This document shows positions 1-6,326 of a stretch of DNA of 6,437 bases, piece after piece (position 1 is the first letter of the stretch; every line of letters starts with the position of its first letter). Source of the stretch: Rubritepida sp. GTDB lineage: Bacteria; Pseudomonadota; Alphaproteobacteria; Acetobacterales; Acetobacteraceae. The stretch spans positions 1 through 6,437 of the forward strand of contig JACMRO010000336.1 of assembly GCA_014376425.1 (NCBI GenBank), read 5' to 3'. The notes under the pieces are model-generated. The model saw nothing but the letters and a program-made list of their open reading frames with translations. It made no database searches and was not told where the DNA came from. A program made the position numbers and the translations under genes.

Positions 1-1680
1 CCGCAGGACCTGAACCGGGTGATCCAGCGTGCCGACGGCGTGCCGCTGTTTGGCGTCGAGTTGGCCCTCCTGCTCCGCGAACAGCGGCCGATCAACGGTG
101 GGCATGCGCAAGCGAGCGAGAATGAGGTGCCGGTAAGCCTCGCAGATCTACTGATGGCCAGGCTCGATCAACTCGGCCCTGCAAAGCACGTCGCCCAACT
201 CGCCGCGGTGATCGGCAGCCAGGTCCCTCATGACATCCTGATGTCCCTATCAAACCTGTCGGAGGACGTGCTGCGCGCGAATATCGCCACCTTGCGGACG
301 CATGACATCCTGCGGCCGACCGACGGCCGCGGCACCACCTATTCGTTCCGGCACGCCATGCTACGCGACGCCGCTTATGGGTCGCTGCTGAAAAGCCGGC
401 GGCGCGATCTCCATCGGGCAGTCGCTGTCGCGATGCGGGATGAGACCGGCGGTTCGGCGCCTTCGAAGGCAGGAAACCTGGCCTATCACTGGACCAACGC
501 CGGCGAGGTCGAGGCGTCGATTCATGCGTGGACGCAAGCGGGGCACTACGCGAGTGACCGCCATGCATTCGTCGAGGCGGAGGATGCCTATGCGGCCGCA
601 GTCGCGGCCCTGCTACAGCAGCCCGCCTCACCCGGGCGGGACCGCTGGGAACTCGCGTTACAAAGCCCGTATGCGGACGCGTTGCGAATCACCCGGGGCC
701 TGTCGGCGAGGCAGACGATGCAAGCAACGCAGCGAGCGCGTACCCTGGCCGACCAAAGCGGCGATAGCGAACAGCAGTTGTTGCATGCCTGGGGGAGTTG
801 GGCCGCGGCATCGAGCGGTGGCGACTTCGAGGCGGGTCGGATACTCGCAAACCAGTTCGGGCAGCTGGCATTGGTCAACGGCCTGCCAAGGCACCTCGCG
901 ACGGCCAACATGATGCAGATGACCTCCAGGTTCCGGATCGGCGACATCTGCGGCGCGGAAGATGCGTTCCGGCAAGGCGCGCCGTACTTCGACGATATCG
1001 CCTTTCTTGCCCAACCCGGCTTCGCCGCCCAGACGTTCGGCAATGCCGCCATGATTGCCTGGACGCTTGGCGATGATGGCCAGGCGCAGCAGCGGATAGA
1101 AGGCGCGTTGTTCGCCGGGCCTGGCGACGACAATCCGTTCGATACCGTTTACGGCCAACTCATGTACGCGGCGTATTTGAACCTTACCGAACACTATGAT
1201 GGGGCCGCGCGCTATGCCCTCGACAGCATCGCCCTGTGCGACAAATACAGCATCGCCCAGTTCGCGGCGAGCTCCAGGATCATGCTGGGGCGCGCGAAGG
1301 TGGGTCTCGGCGCGGCCGAAGAGGGCGTTGCCATGATGCGGCAGGGTATCGCCGAGATGCAGGAGAAGGGTGTCCGCGTCGCGATGACGCGCTACCTCAC
1401 CTGGCTGGCCGAGGGCTATGTTGAAGCCGGCTGCTTCGATGCGGCGCTGGTGTCAGCCGATGAAGCGCTCACGATCAATCCACGCGAGTTCTTCTGCCGC
1501 CCTGAATCGATAAGGGTGCGGGGGTTGATCCTATGGAAGTCCGGACATGTGGGGCGGGCCGAACAGGACTTCCTCGCCGCAGAACAGCTGGCGAGGCATA
1601 TGGGCGCCGCGCGGCACACTCAACGCGCCGCCGAAAGCCTGCGATCACTGCGCCTGGAGGTTGGCCAGAAACCGCACTGA
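1..1680 (+). CDS. Cyclase-type AAA ATPase/TPR regulatory protein, C-terminal part (5' end outside window)
   Basis: The frame is open from base 1, so this is the C-terminal 559 residues of a longer protein; the GTG at 19 is not a credible start because the family motif it precedes (ADGVPLF, then a VEL helix) sits at the end of an ATPase domain. Around window residues 44-60 and 116-145 are the segments VSLADLLMARLDQLGP and FRHAMLRDAAYGSLLKSRR, typical of the winged-helix/arm region after the AAA (NACHT-like) ATPase in large proteins that often begin with a class III adenylate/guanylate cyclase or a DNA-binding domain. From about residue 150 to the end it is alpha-helical and Ala-rich with degenerate TPR-like pairs, e.g. 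AEDAYAAAVAAL and AEQDFLAAEQLARHMGA, a usual C-terminal ending for the group. The role is probably signal-dependent regulation through protein-protein contacts. Whether a cyclase domain is present cannot be seen. It converges on the next gene with 46 bp between stop codons. Confidence 0.85.
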   Translation, partial: PQDLNRVIQRADGVPLFGVELALLLREQRPINGGHAQASENEVPVSLADLLMARLDQLGPAKHVAQLAAVIGSQVPHDILMSLSNLSEDVLRANIATLRTHDILRPTDGRGTTYSFRHAMLRDAAYGSLLKSRRRDLHRAVAVAMRDETGGSAPSKAGNLAYHWTNAGEVEASIHAWTQAGHYASDRHAFVEAEDAYAAAVAALLQQPASPGRDRWELALQSPYADALRITRGLSARQTMQATQRARTLADQSGDSEQQLLHAWGSWAAASSGGDFEAGRILANQFGQLALVNGLPRHLATANMMQMTSRFRIGDICGAEDAFRQGAPYFDDIAFLAQPGFAAQTFGNAAMIAWTLGDDGQAQQRIEGALFAGPGDDNPFDTVYGQLMYAAYLNLTEHYDGAARYALDSIALCDKYSIAQFAASSRIMLGRAKVGLGAAEEGVAMMRQGIAEMQEKGVRVAMTRYLTWLAEGYVEAGCFDAALVSADEALTINPREFFCRPESIRVRGLILWKSGHVGRAEQDFLAAEQLARHMGAARHTQRAAESLRSLRLEVGQKPH

Positions 1681-1726
1681 ATCGCATATCGCCGAGCGCC
1701 ATTCCGGCACGACGGCCACAGATACC

Positions 1727-2365
1727 TCAGTCCTGAGCCAGGGCGACCTGATGCAGGCATGTCGGGTCAGTCTCGCCCGCGGCCAGCCCAGCGGCGACGT
1801 ACACCACCATTGGGGACTGAACCTCGGTGCCGAAGTGGCAGCCGGGCCGAAGTGCGACCAGCATCGTGAAGCGCGGCCCGCCTTCGCCGGTGAAGCGCGC
1901 TGTCAAGCCGGGAGCTGCGGCATCCATCACGGCTTGGCCGGCCCGTCCCGTGCCAAGCGCCACCACAGGACCGGCGCCGGCATCGCGCGACAGTGCGAGC
2001 AGAGCGCCGAACAGGATTGGCAGGCGGGCCTCCGGTTGCTCTGGCAGCAGCAGTTCCAGCACAGCGACGCCACTGCCAACGAGGTCGGAGACCAGTCTGT
2101 CGTTCTCCGCGGTCCGGCGGTCCGACGGGTCCGCCTCCAGCACCGCCGCGGCGTCGCCACGCACCCAGTTGGATGGCTGCGTGAGCAGGCCGACTGAGGG
2201 CGCGACGGGAAGCGCACCCTCCAGCCGTACCGCGACGATGGGCACATTTTCGATCCGCGCATACTCGTCGGCGCGCGCGGCGCCGCTGTGCAAGAGGGTG
2301 GGCAACAGGGCGGGCAGCGCGACGACCGCGGCGCGAGCGGCGGATGTGACAAAGTGAAAGCGCAT
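1727..2365 (-). CDS. Small exported protein, probable degenerate alpha/beta-hydrolase (dienelactone-hydrolase-like)
   Basis: 212 residues. The N-terminus is a good Sec signal peptide: basic/polar start, hydrophobic stretch near residues 12-27, and an A-R-A motif at 30-32 with predicted cleavage before Asp33, so the product should be periplasmic or secreted. The mature part has weak features of an alpha/beta hydrolase: a strand VAVLELLLP (about 100-108), an elbow-like VVALGTGRAG (134-143) where the nucleophile Ser/Cys would be Gly140, and a strand-like SPMVVYV (184-190) followed by an Asp (200). No catalytic His is seen, and the protein ends soon after Cys203. Cys176 and Cys203 are the only cysteines and could form a disulfide. 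The start is supported by a GGAGG seven bases upstream. It lies in the same direction as the ABC operon but behind a terminator-like hairpin and a 115-bp gap, so co-transcription is uncertain. The gene call is sound; the fold assignment is inference, and it could simply be an uncharacterised secreted protein. Confidence 0.72.
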   Translation of the reverse strand: MRFHFVTSAARAAVVALPALLPTLLHSGAARADEYARIENVPIVAVRLEGALPVAPSVGLLTQPSNWVRGDAAAVLEADPSDRRTAENDRLVSDLVGSGVAVLELLLPEQPEARLPILFGALLALSRDAGAGPVVALGTGRAGQAVMDAAAPGLTARFTGEGGPRFTMLVALRPGCHFGTEVQSPMVVYVAAGLAAGETDPTCLHQVALAQD

Positions 2366-2372
2366 GGCGTAT

Positions 2373-2377
2373 CCTCC
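2373..2377 (-). promoter_or_regulatory. Shine-Dalgarno sequence of the exported hydrolase-like gene
   Basis: Reading the minus strand, GGAGG is followed by seven bases (ATACGCC) and then the ATG ending at 2365. This is a strong, well-spaced ribosome binding site and fixes the start that gives a clean signal peptide. Confidence 0.75.
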
Positions 2378-2404
2378 GACCCGACAGAGTGGGCCGTACC
2401 CGCG

Positions 2405-2456
2405 ACACGCGATGCCGCGGCGCGTGCAAACCCTGAACCAGGGTGCGGGCGCGTGT
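2405..2456. repeat. Nested inverted repeats in the gap upstream of the hydrolase-like gene
   Basis: ACACGCG (2405-2411) is the exact reverse complement of CGCGTGT (2450-2456). Inside it, ACCCTG (2430-2435) and CAGGGT (2439-2444) form a perfect six-base stem with a three-base loop. Alternative pairings exist: CACGCG (2406-2411) with CGCGTG (2421-2426), and CGTGT (2452-2456) with ACACG (2471-2475). No T-run follows the inner hairpin on the minus strand (the next bases are TTGCAC), so it is not a standard intrinsic terminator. It could be an operator, part of a 5' untranslated leader, or only GC-rich coincidence. I saw no convincing sigma70 promoter in this gap. Confidence 0.5.
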
Positions 2457-2480
2457 ATGTGACCTAGCGCACACGGCAGA

Positions 2481-3437
2481 TCAGTCTGAAAAACTCCCCC
2501 AGCAAGCGACGCTGTGGGGGGAGCCCCCCGCCACCCGTTTCAGCCCAGGGTCATCAATTGTGCAGATCGGCATTCGCCGCGGGCAGCGGGGCGCGAAGCG
2601 GCATCCGGCAGGGATGGCGGCCGCGTTCGGCACGTCCCCCGCCAAGGTTTCCGCGGGCAATACGCCCGGACGTGGCGGCAAAATGGCCGCCAGCAGGGCG
2701 CGCGTGTAGGGGTGGCGCGGGGCGGCGAAGATCGCCTCGACCGGGCCTTCCTCGACGATGCGGCTGAGATACATCACCCCAACCCGATCACACACCTGAC
2801 GCACCACCGCGAGATTGTGGCTGATGAACAGATAGGCCAGTTGCTGGCGCATCCGCAGCTCCCGCAGGAACTCCAGGATTTGCGCCTGCACCGAGACATC
2901 GAGTGCGCTGGTCGGTTCGTCCAGCACGACCAGCTTCGGCGCCAGCGCCAAGGCGCGCGCGATGCAGACGCGCTGCTTCTGGCCGCCGGAGAGCTCGTGC
3001 GGGTAGCGCCACAGGAAGGTCTCGGGCAGGCCGACCTCGGTGAGCAGCGCGCCCACGCGGCTCCGCAGCGCGGCGCCGGATGCGACGCGCTGCACAACCA
3101 GGGGTTCGGCCACCGACTGGAACACGGTGCGGCGCGGGTTCAGCGCGGCATGCGGGTTTTGGAAGATGATCTGCATGCCCCGGCGCAACGGCCGCAGCGC
3201 GGTGTCGCCCAGCGCCGAAATTTCCTGCCCCGCAAAGCGGATGGAGCCACCGCTGGGCGGGATCAGGCGCAACACAAGCCTGGCGACGGTGGATTTGCCG
3301 CAGCCCGATTCACCGACCAGCCCCAGCGCCTCGCCCGCATCTAGCGTCAGGTCCACACCATCCACAGCGCGCGCCACGCGCCCGCCCTTCAGTGGGAATT
3401 GTTTCGTCAAACCGGTCACCTGCAGCAGCGCGGTCAT
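2481..3437 (-). CDS. Dpp/Opp-type peptide ABC transporter ATP-binding protein (DppF/OppF-like)
   Basis: 318 residues, normal for the family. It is one of the two cytoplasmic ATPases that power the importer by binding and hydrolysing ATP at the dimer interface. All motifs are present: Walker A GESGCGKS (42-49), Q-loop Gln93 in IFQNPHAALNP, signature LSGGQ (149-153), Walker B LVVLDEP (169-175, Asp173 and Glu174) and H-loop His207. The C-terminal oligopeptide-transporter domain follows, with HPYTRALL (242-249) and four cysteines (279, 285, 292, 312) in the CRFAPRC pattern linked to an iron-sulfur site in some relatives. The frame is open upstream to 3548, but the ATG at 3437 is preferred: it overlaps the previous stop as ATGA, has a GGAG site five bases upstream, and begins at the conserved LLQVTGLTKQF. 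It is the last gene of the operon. The LSGGQ form and the KQF start favour DppF/OppF over DppD. Confidence 0.93.
   Translation of the reverse strand: MTALLQVTGLTKQFPLKGGRVARAVDGVDLTLDAGEALGLVGESGCGKSTVARLVLRLIPPSGGSIRFAGQEISALGDTALRPLRRGMQIIFQNPHAALNPRRTVFQSVAEPLVVQRVASGAALRSRVGALLTEVGLPETFLWRYPHELSGGQKQRVCIARALALAPKLVVLDEPTSALDVSVQAQILEFLRELRMRQQLAYLFISHNLAVVRQVCDRVGVMYLSRIVEEGPVEAIFAAPRHPYTRALLAAILPPRPGVLPAETLAGDVPNAAAIPAGCRFAPRCPRRMPICTIDDPGLKRVAGGSPHSVACWGSFSD
2489..2523 (-). terminator. Intrinsic terminator-like hairpin inside the 3' end of the dppF-like gene
   Basis: On the minus strand CTCCCCC (2523-2517) pairs with GGGGGAG (2500-2494), extended by AGC (2513-2511) with GCT (2503-2501) across a three-base bulge, around a loop of seven bases. 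It is followed directly by five T residues (2493-2489). A GC-rich stem plus T-run is the form of a Rho-independent terminator and would end the ABC operon. Unusually, the whole structure is coding: the right arm encodes Cys312-Trp-Gly and the T-run encodes Ser-Phe-Ser, with the TGA stop six bases beyond the T-run. Confidence 0.65.
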
Positions 3438-4420
3438 GCGTGCTCCGCCAGGTGACAGGCGACACTGCGGCCGGCCACGTCGCGCATTACGGGTTTGTCG
3501 CGCGTGCACTGCTCCACCGCCAACGCGCAGCGCGGGTGGAACCGGCATCCCGAAGGCGGCGATAGCAGGTTGGGGATTTGGCCCGGGATGGGCTGCGCAC
3601 GATGCTGCGGCTTCTCAAGGTCCGGCACCGCGGCCAGCAGGCCGCGCGTATATGGGTGCCGGGGATTGGCGAAAACCGTCGTGGCCTCACCATCCTCGAC
3701 GATGGTTCCAGCGTACATGACGACCACGCGCCGGCATAGCGCGCCGATCACCCCGAGGTCGTGGCTGATCAGCATCAGCGTCAAAGCATGCATGGCCACA
3801 AGTTCGGCGATCAGGCGCAGCACCTGCGCCTGGATAGTGACATCCAGCGCCGTCGTCGGCTCATCCGCAATCAGTAGTCGTGGTGTGCCGATCAGCGCCA
3901 TCGCGATCAGCACGCGCTGGCGCATGCCGCCGGAGAGTTCATGCGGGTAGCGATCCAGCATCCCGGCAGGCTCCGGCAGACGCATGGAACCCAGAAGGTC
4001 GGCGGCCTTTTTCCGGGCAGCGGCGCTATTGCGTGGGCGCTGGCCGGAAGCGCGATCATGCGCGCGGATCACATCCACCATCTGGGCGCCGATGCTGAAC
4101 ACCGGGTTCAGATAGGTCATCGGGTCCTGGAAGATCATCGCAATGCCATGGCCGCGCAGGCGCGCCAGGGCGGCGCCATTCATCGCCATCACATCCTGGC
4201 CATCGAAGTGGATGCTGCCGCCGAGGATGCGGCCTGGCGGCATGTCCACCAGGCGCGCCACCGACCGCGCGAGGACCGATTTGCCGCACCCCGTCTCGCC
4301 GACGATGCCAATTGTCTCGCCCGGCATCACGGTCAGGTTGATACCGTCCAATACCTGCGCTCGGCCTTCGAACCCATCAAAAGCGAGGCGCCAGTCGCGA
4401 ATGTCGAGAAGTGGCGTCAT
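3434..4420 (-). CDS. Dpp/Opp-type peptide ABC transporter ATP-binding protein (DppD/OppD-like)
   Basis: 328 residues, the usual size. This is the second cytoplasmic ATPase of the importer and pairs with the DppF-like protein. Motifs are intact: Walker A GETGCGKS (41-48), Q-loop Gln98 in MIFQDPMTYLNP, signature LSGGM (162-166) followed by RQRV, Walker B RLLIADEP (181-188, Asp186 and Glu187), D-loop TTALD (189-193) and H-loop His220 in LISHDLGVI. The C-terminal domain has HPYTRGLL (255-262), IPGQIPNL (278-285) and four cysteines (292, 298, 305, 322), as in family members shown to carry an iron-sulfur cluster. The frame is open far upstream, inside the permease gene, but the start at 4420 overlaps the permease stop as ATGA and begins at the conserved LLDIRDWRLAF. 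LSGGMRQR, FQDPMTYLNP and DEPTTALD are typical of the DppD/OppD side of the pair. Confidence 0.94.
   Translation of the reverse strand: MTPLLDIRDWRLAFDGFEGRAQVLDGINLTVMPGETIGIVGETGCGKSVLARSVARLVDMPPGRILGGSIHFDGQDVMAMNGAALARLRGHGIAMIFQDPMTYLNPVFSIGAQMVDVIRAHDRASGQRPRNSAAARKKAADLLGSMRLPEPAGMLDRYPHELSGGMRQRVLIAMALIGTPRLLIADEPTTALDVTIQAQVLRLIAELVAMHALTLMLISHDLGVIGALCRRVVVMYAGTIVEDGEATTVFANPRHPYTRGLLAAVPDLEKPQHRAQPIPGQIPNLLSPPSGCRFHPRCALAVEQCTRDKPVMRDVAGRSVACHLAEHA
3443..3446 (-). promoter_or_regulatory. Shine-Dalgarno sequence deciding the start of the dppF-like gene
   Basis: GGAG on the minus strand lies inside the last codons of the dppD-like gene, five bases (CACGC) before the ATG at 3437-3435. 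With the ATGA overlap it supports this start over the longer open frame that runs back to 3548. Confidence 0.6.
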
Positions 4421-5319
4421 CCGCGGCTGCTCTTGGGGTCGAGCACATCGCGCAGCCCGTCGCCGAACAGGTTGAAACCCAGCACGGTCAGGTAGATCGC
4501 GCAGCCGGGAAACACCGCATACCACCACCAGTTGGGCATGTAGGTGCGCGCCACCGAGATCATCGCACCCCATTCCGGCGCCGGCGGCTTGGCCCCCATC
4601 CCGATGAAGCCGAGCGAGGCCGCGGCCAGGATGGCCAACCCCATATCCATCGAAGCCTTGACGATGATGGGGGACGTGCAGTTGGGCAGGATGTGCAGTG
4701 CCAGGATGCGGGTATGCGTGGCACCGACGCTGCGCGCGGCCTCGACAAAGGGTTCGTGGCGCAGCGCCAGCGCCTTGGCCTCCACCAGCCGGACATAGCC
4801 TGGCCACCAGACGACCGAGAGCGCCACGACGCCGTTGAGAATGCCCGGTCCCAGCACGGACACGATGGCCAGTGCGAGGATGATGCCGGGCACGGAGAGG
4901 AAGACATCGGTGATCCGCATGATCACAGCGCGGACCCAGCCGCCGAAATAGCCCGCCGCGATGCCCAGCGGCACGCCCACAATCGTCGCGATGCCCACGA
5001 TGGTCAGCCCCACCCACAAGGAGGTCCGGGTTGCAATGATGACGCGGGAGAACAGGTCGCCGCCCATCTCATCGGTGCCAAACCAATGCGCCGAGGATGG
5101 CGGCTTCAGTCGATTGGCAAGGTTCATCGCCCCCGTTGCGTCACCGGGATAGGGCACGATGCTGGGGCCGATGGCCGCCAGGAACAGAAAGACCAGCACG
5201 ATCGCGAAGCCAAGCAGGGCGGACGGGCTGCGCGCAAAACTCCAGGCGAAGAAGCGCGCCTGCCGCAGCGCCGACGCATGGCGCTGCGTGAAGGAGGCCG
5301 TCGCGGCAGCACTGCTCAT
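4417..5319 (-). CDS. Dpp/Opp-type ABC transporter permease (DppC/OppC-like)
   Basis: 300 residues. It is one of the two inner-membrane subunits forming the translocation channel. It has a cytoplasmic N-terminus with a first membrane helix near 34-54 (OppC_N region), the family hallmark HWFGTDEMGGDLFSRVIIATRTSL (78-101) split across the first periplasmic loop, and about five further helices (roughly 99-121, 135-156, 160-176, 223-243 and 265-285). The EAA loop that docks on an ATPase is EAARSVGATHTRILALHILPN (193-213). The ending DGLRDVLDPK (287-296) is typical. The ATG at 5319 overlaps the previous stop as ATGA; the open frame reaching further upstream lies within the DppB-like gene and lacks family similarity. 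The next gene again overlaps as ATGA, so translation is likely coupled on both sides. The assignment is firm; the substrate is not known. Confidence 0.94.
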   Translation of the reverse strand: MSSAAATASFTQRHASALRQARFFAWSFARSPSALLGFAIVLVFLFLAAIGPSIVPYPGDATGAMNLANRLKPPSSAHWFGTDEMGGDLFSRVIIATRTSLWVGLTIVGIATIVGVPLGIAAGYFGGWVRAVIMRITDVFLSVPGIILALAIVSVLGPGILNGVVALSVVWWPGYVRLVEAKALALRHEPFVEAARSVGATHTRILALHILPNCTSPIIVKASMDMGLAILAAASLGFIGMGAKPPAPEWGAMISVARTYMPNWWWYAVFPGCAIYLTVLGFNLFGDGLRDVLDPKSSRG

Positions 5320-6326
5320 GGCGCATTCCGCAGCCGTGGGTCCAGCACCCCATACAGCAGGTCCACGATCAGGTTGATCACCATGAAATTCAGCCCGATC
5401 AGCAGCGTGACGCCCATGACCGGCTTGAAATCGCCGGCAATGGCCGACGAGACCGCATAGAGCCCGATGCCCGGCCAGTCGAACACGGTTTCCACCAGCA
5501 CGGTGGATCCCAGCATCCACCCCCAGCGCAGCCCGATCATGGCCAGGGTCGGCAGCATCGCATTGCGCAGCGCGTGCACACAGATCACCCGCAGGCGGGC
5601 GATGCCATGCGCGCGCGCCGCGGTGATGTAGTCCGCCGACAAGACCTCGATCATCTCGGCGCGGTTCACCCGCAGGATGGAGGCCAAGCAGGGAAAGGAC
5701 AGCACCAGCGCCGGCAGAGCCGCATGCGCCAATGCCTGGGAGAAGGTGTTGAACTGGCCGGCGAACAGACTGTCGAACAGGTACATGCCGGTGACGAAGG
5801 GCGGTGGCGCGGTCGCGACCTCCAGCCGGCCAGAGGTCGGCAGCCATTCCAGCCAGACAGAGAAGAACAGCTGCAGCAGGATGCCGAACCAGAAGGCCGG
5901 CAGCGCGACCAGCGAGACGGCGGCAAAGCGCGTCAGGTGGTCCGGCGCCGTGTTCTTCAACACGGCCGACATCATGCCAAGCGGCACCCCGAGCCCGACA
6001 CCCAGCAGCATCGACAACACCACCAGTTCCAGCGTCGCCGGGAAGAAGCGCGCCAGATCCTGCGTCACCGGGCGGGTGCTGACGATGGATCGCCCCAGGT
6101 CGCCCTGCACGACACCCGTCACATAGCGGATGAATTGTTCAGGCAGCGGCCGGTCCAGGCCATACTCGCGGCGGATAGTTGCCACCATGTCGCGCGTCGC
6201 ATCCGGCCCCGCGGCCAGGGCAGCGGGATCGGATGGCGCGATGTTGGAGACGGTGAAGGTGATGCAGATCAGGCCGAACAACATCAGCCCGGTCAGCGCG
6301 ACGCGTCGCGCCACATAGCGCCACAT
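5316..6326 (-). CDS. Dpp/Opp-type ABC transporter permease (DppB/OppB-like)
   Basis: 336 residues, normal for DppB. This is the other inner-membrane channel subunit. The first helix (about 10-28) follows a short basic N-terminus. The periplasmic part carries the conserved YGLDRPLPEQFIRYVTGVVQGDLGRS (55-80), then PATLELVVLSMLLG opens the second helix. Further helices lie near 100-122, 135-158, 203-220, 255-277 and 302-325. The EAA loop is DYITAARAHGIARLRVICVHALRNAMLP (232-259), and ETVFDWPGIG (279-288) and YGVLDPRLR (325-333) are family signatures. The ATG at 6326 follows directly on the TAG stop of the binding-protein gene, and no strong Shine-Dalgarno is visible, so initiation probably depends on ribosomes finishing that gene. 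The 3' end overlaps the DppC-like gene as ATGA. Confidence 0.94.
   Translation of the reverse strand: MWRYVARRVALTGLMLFGLICITFTVSNIAPSDPAALAAGPDATRDMVATIRREYGLDRPLPEQFIRYVTGVVQGDLGRSIVSTRPVTQDLARFFPATLELVVLSMLLGVGLGVPLGMMSAVLKNTAPDHLTRFAAVSLVALPAFWFGILLQLFFSVWLEWLPTSGRLEVATAPPPFVTGMYLFDSLFAGQFNTFSQALAHAALPALVLSFPCLASILRVNRAEMIEVLSADYITAARAHGIARLRVICVHALRNAMLPTLAMIGLRWGWMLGSTVLVETVFDWPGIGLYAVSSAIAGDFKPVMGVTLLIGLNFMVINLIVDLLYGVLDPRLRNAP

Noticed and set aside
19..21. GTG at 19 as the start of the regulator
   Set aside because: The frame is open to base 1, and the residues here are in the middle of a conserved ATPase-associated motif, so the gene must begin further left.
588..1194. Two minus-strand frames of about 180 residues inside the regulator gene
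   Set aside because: They are antisense shadows of a continuous TPR-type coding frame; no ribosome site or domain supports them.
1681..1726. Bidirectional terminator between the convergent genes
   Set aside because: Only a four-base GCCG/CGGC pairing (1691-1708) was found, with no T-run on either strand.
1547..2197. Plus-strand frame bridging the regulator end and the hydrolase-like gene
   Set aside because: It overlaps two better genes in other frames, and the translation has no recognisable motif or signal peptide.
2366..2480. Sigma70-type promoter in the gap before the hydrolase-like gene
   Set aside because: A TTGCAC hexamer is present on the minus strand, but there is no acceptable -10 box at normal spacing in the GC-rich sequence that follows.
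2514..3344. Plus-strand open frame of 276 residues opposite the DppF-like gene
   Set aside because: It mirrors the codon structure of the ATPase gene; the product is low-complexity and without family features.
4411..5460. Long plus-strand open frame (349 residues) opposite the DppC/DppD-like genes
   Set aside because: It is antisense to well-supported transporter genes, its product is rich in His, Arg, Asp and Gln with no domain, and such frames are common opposite GC-rich genes.
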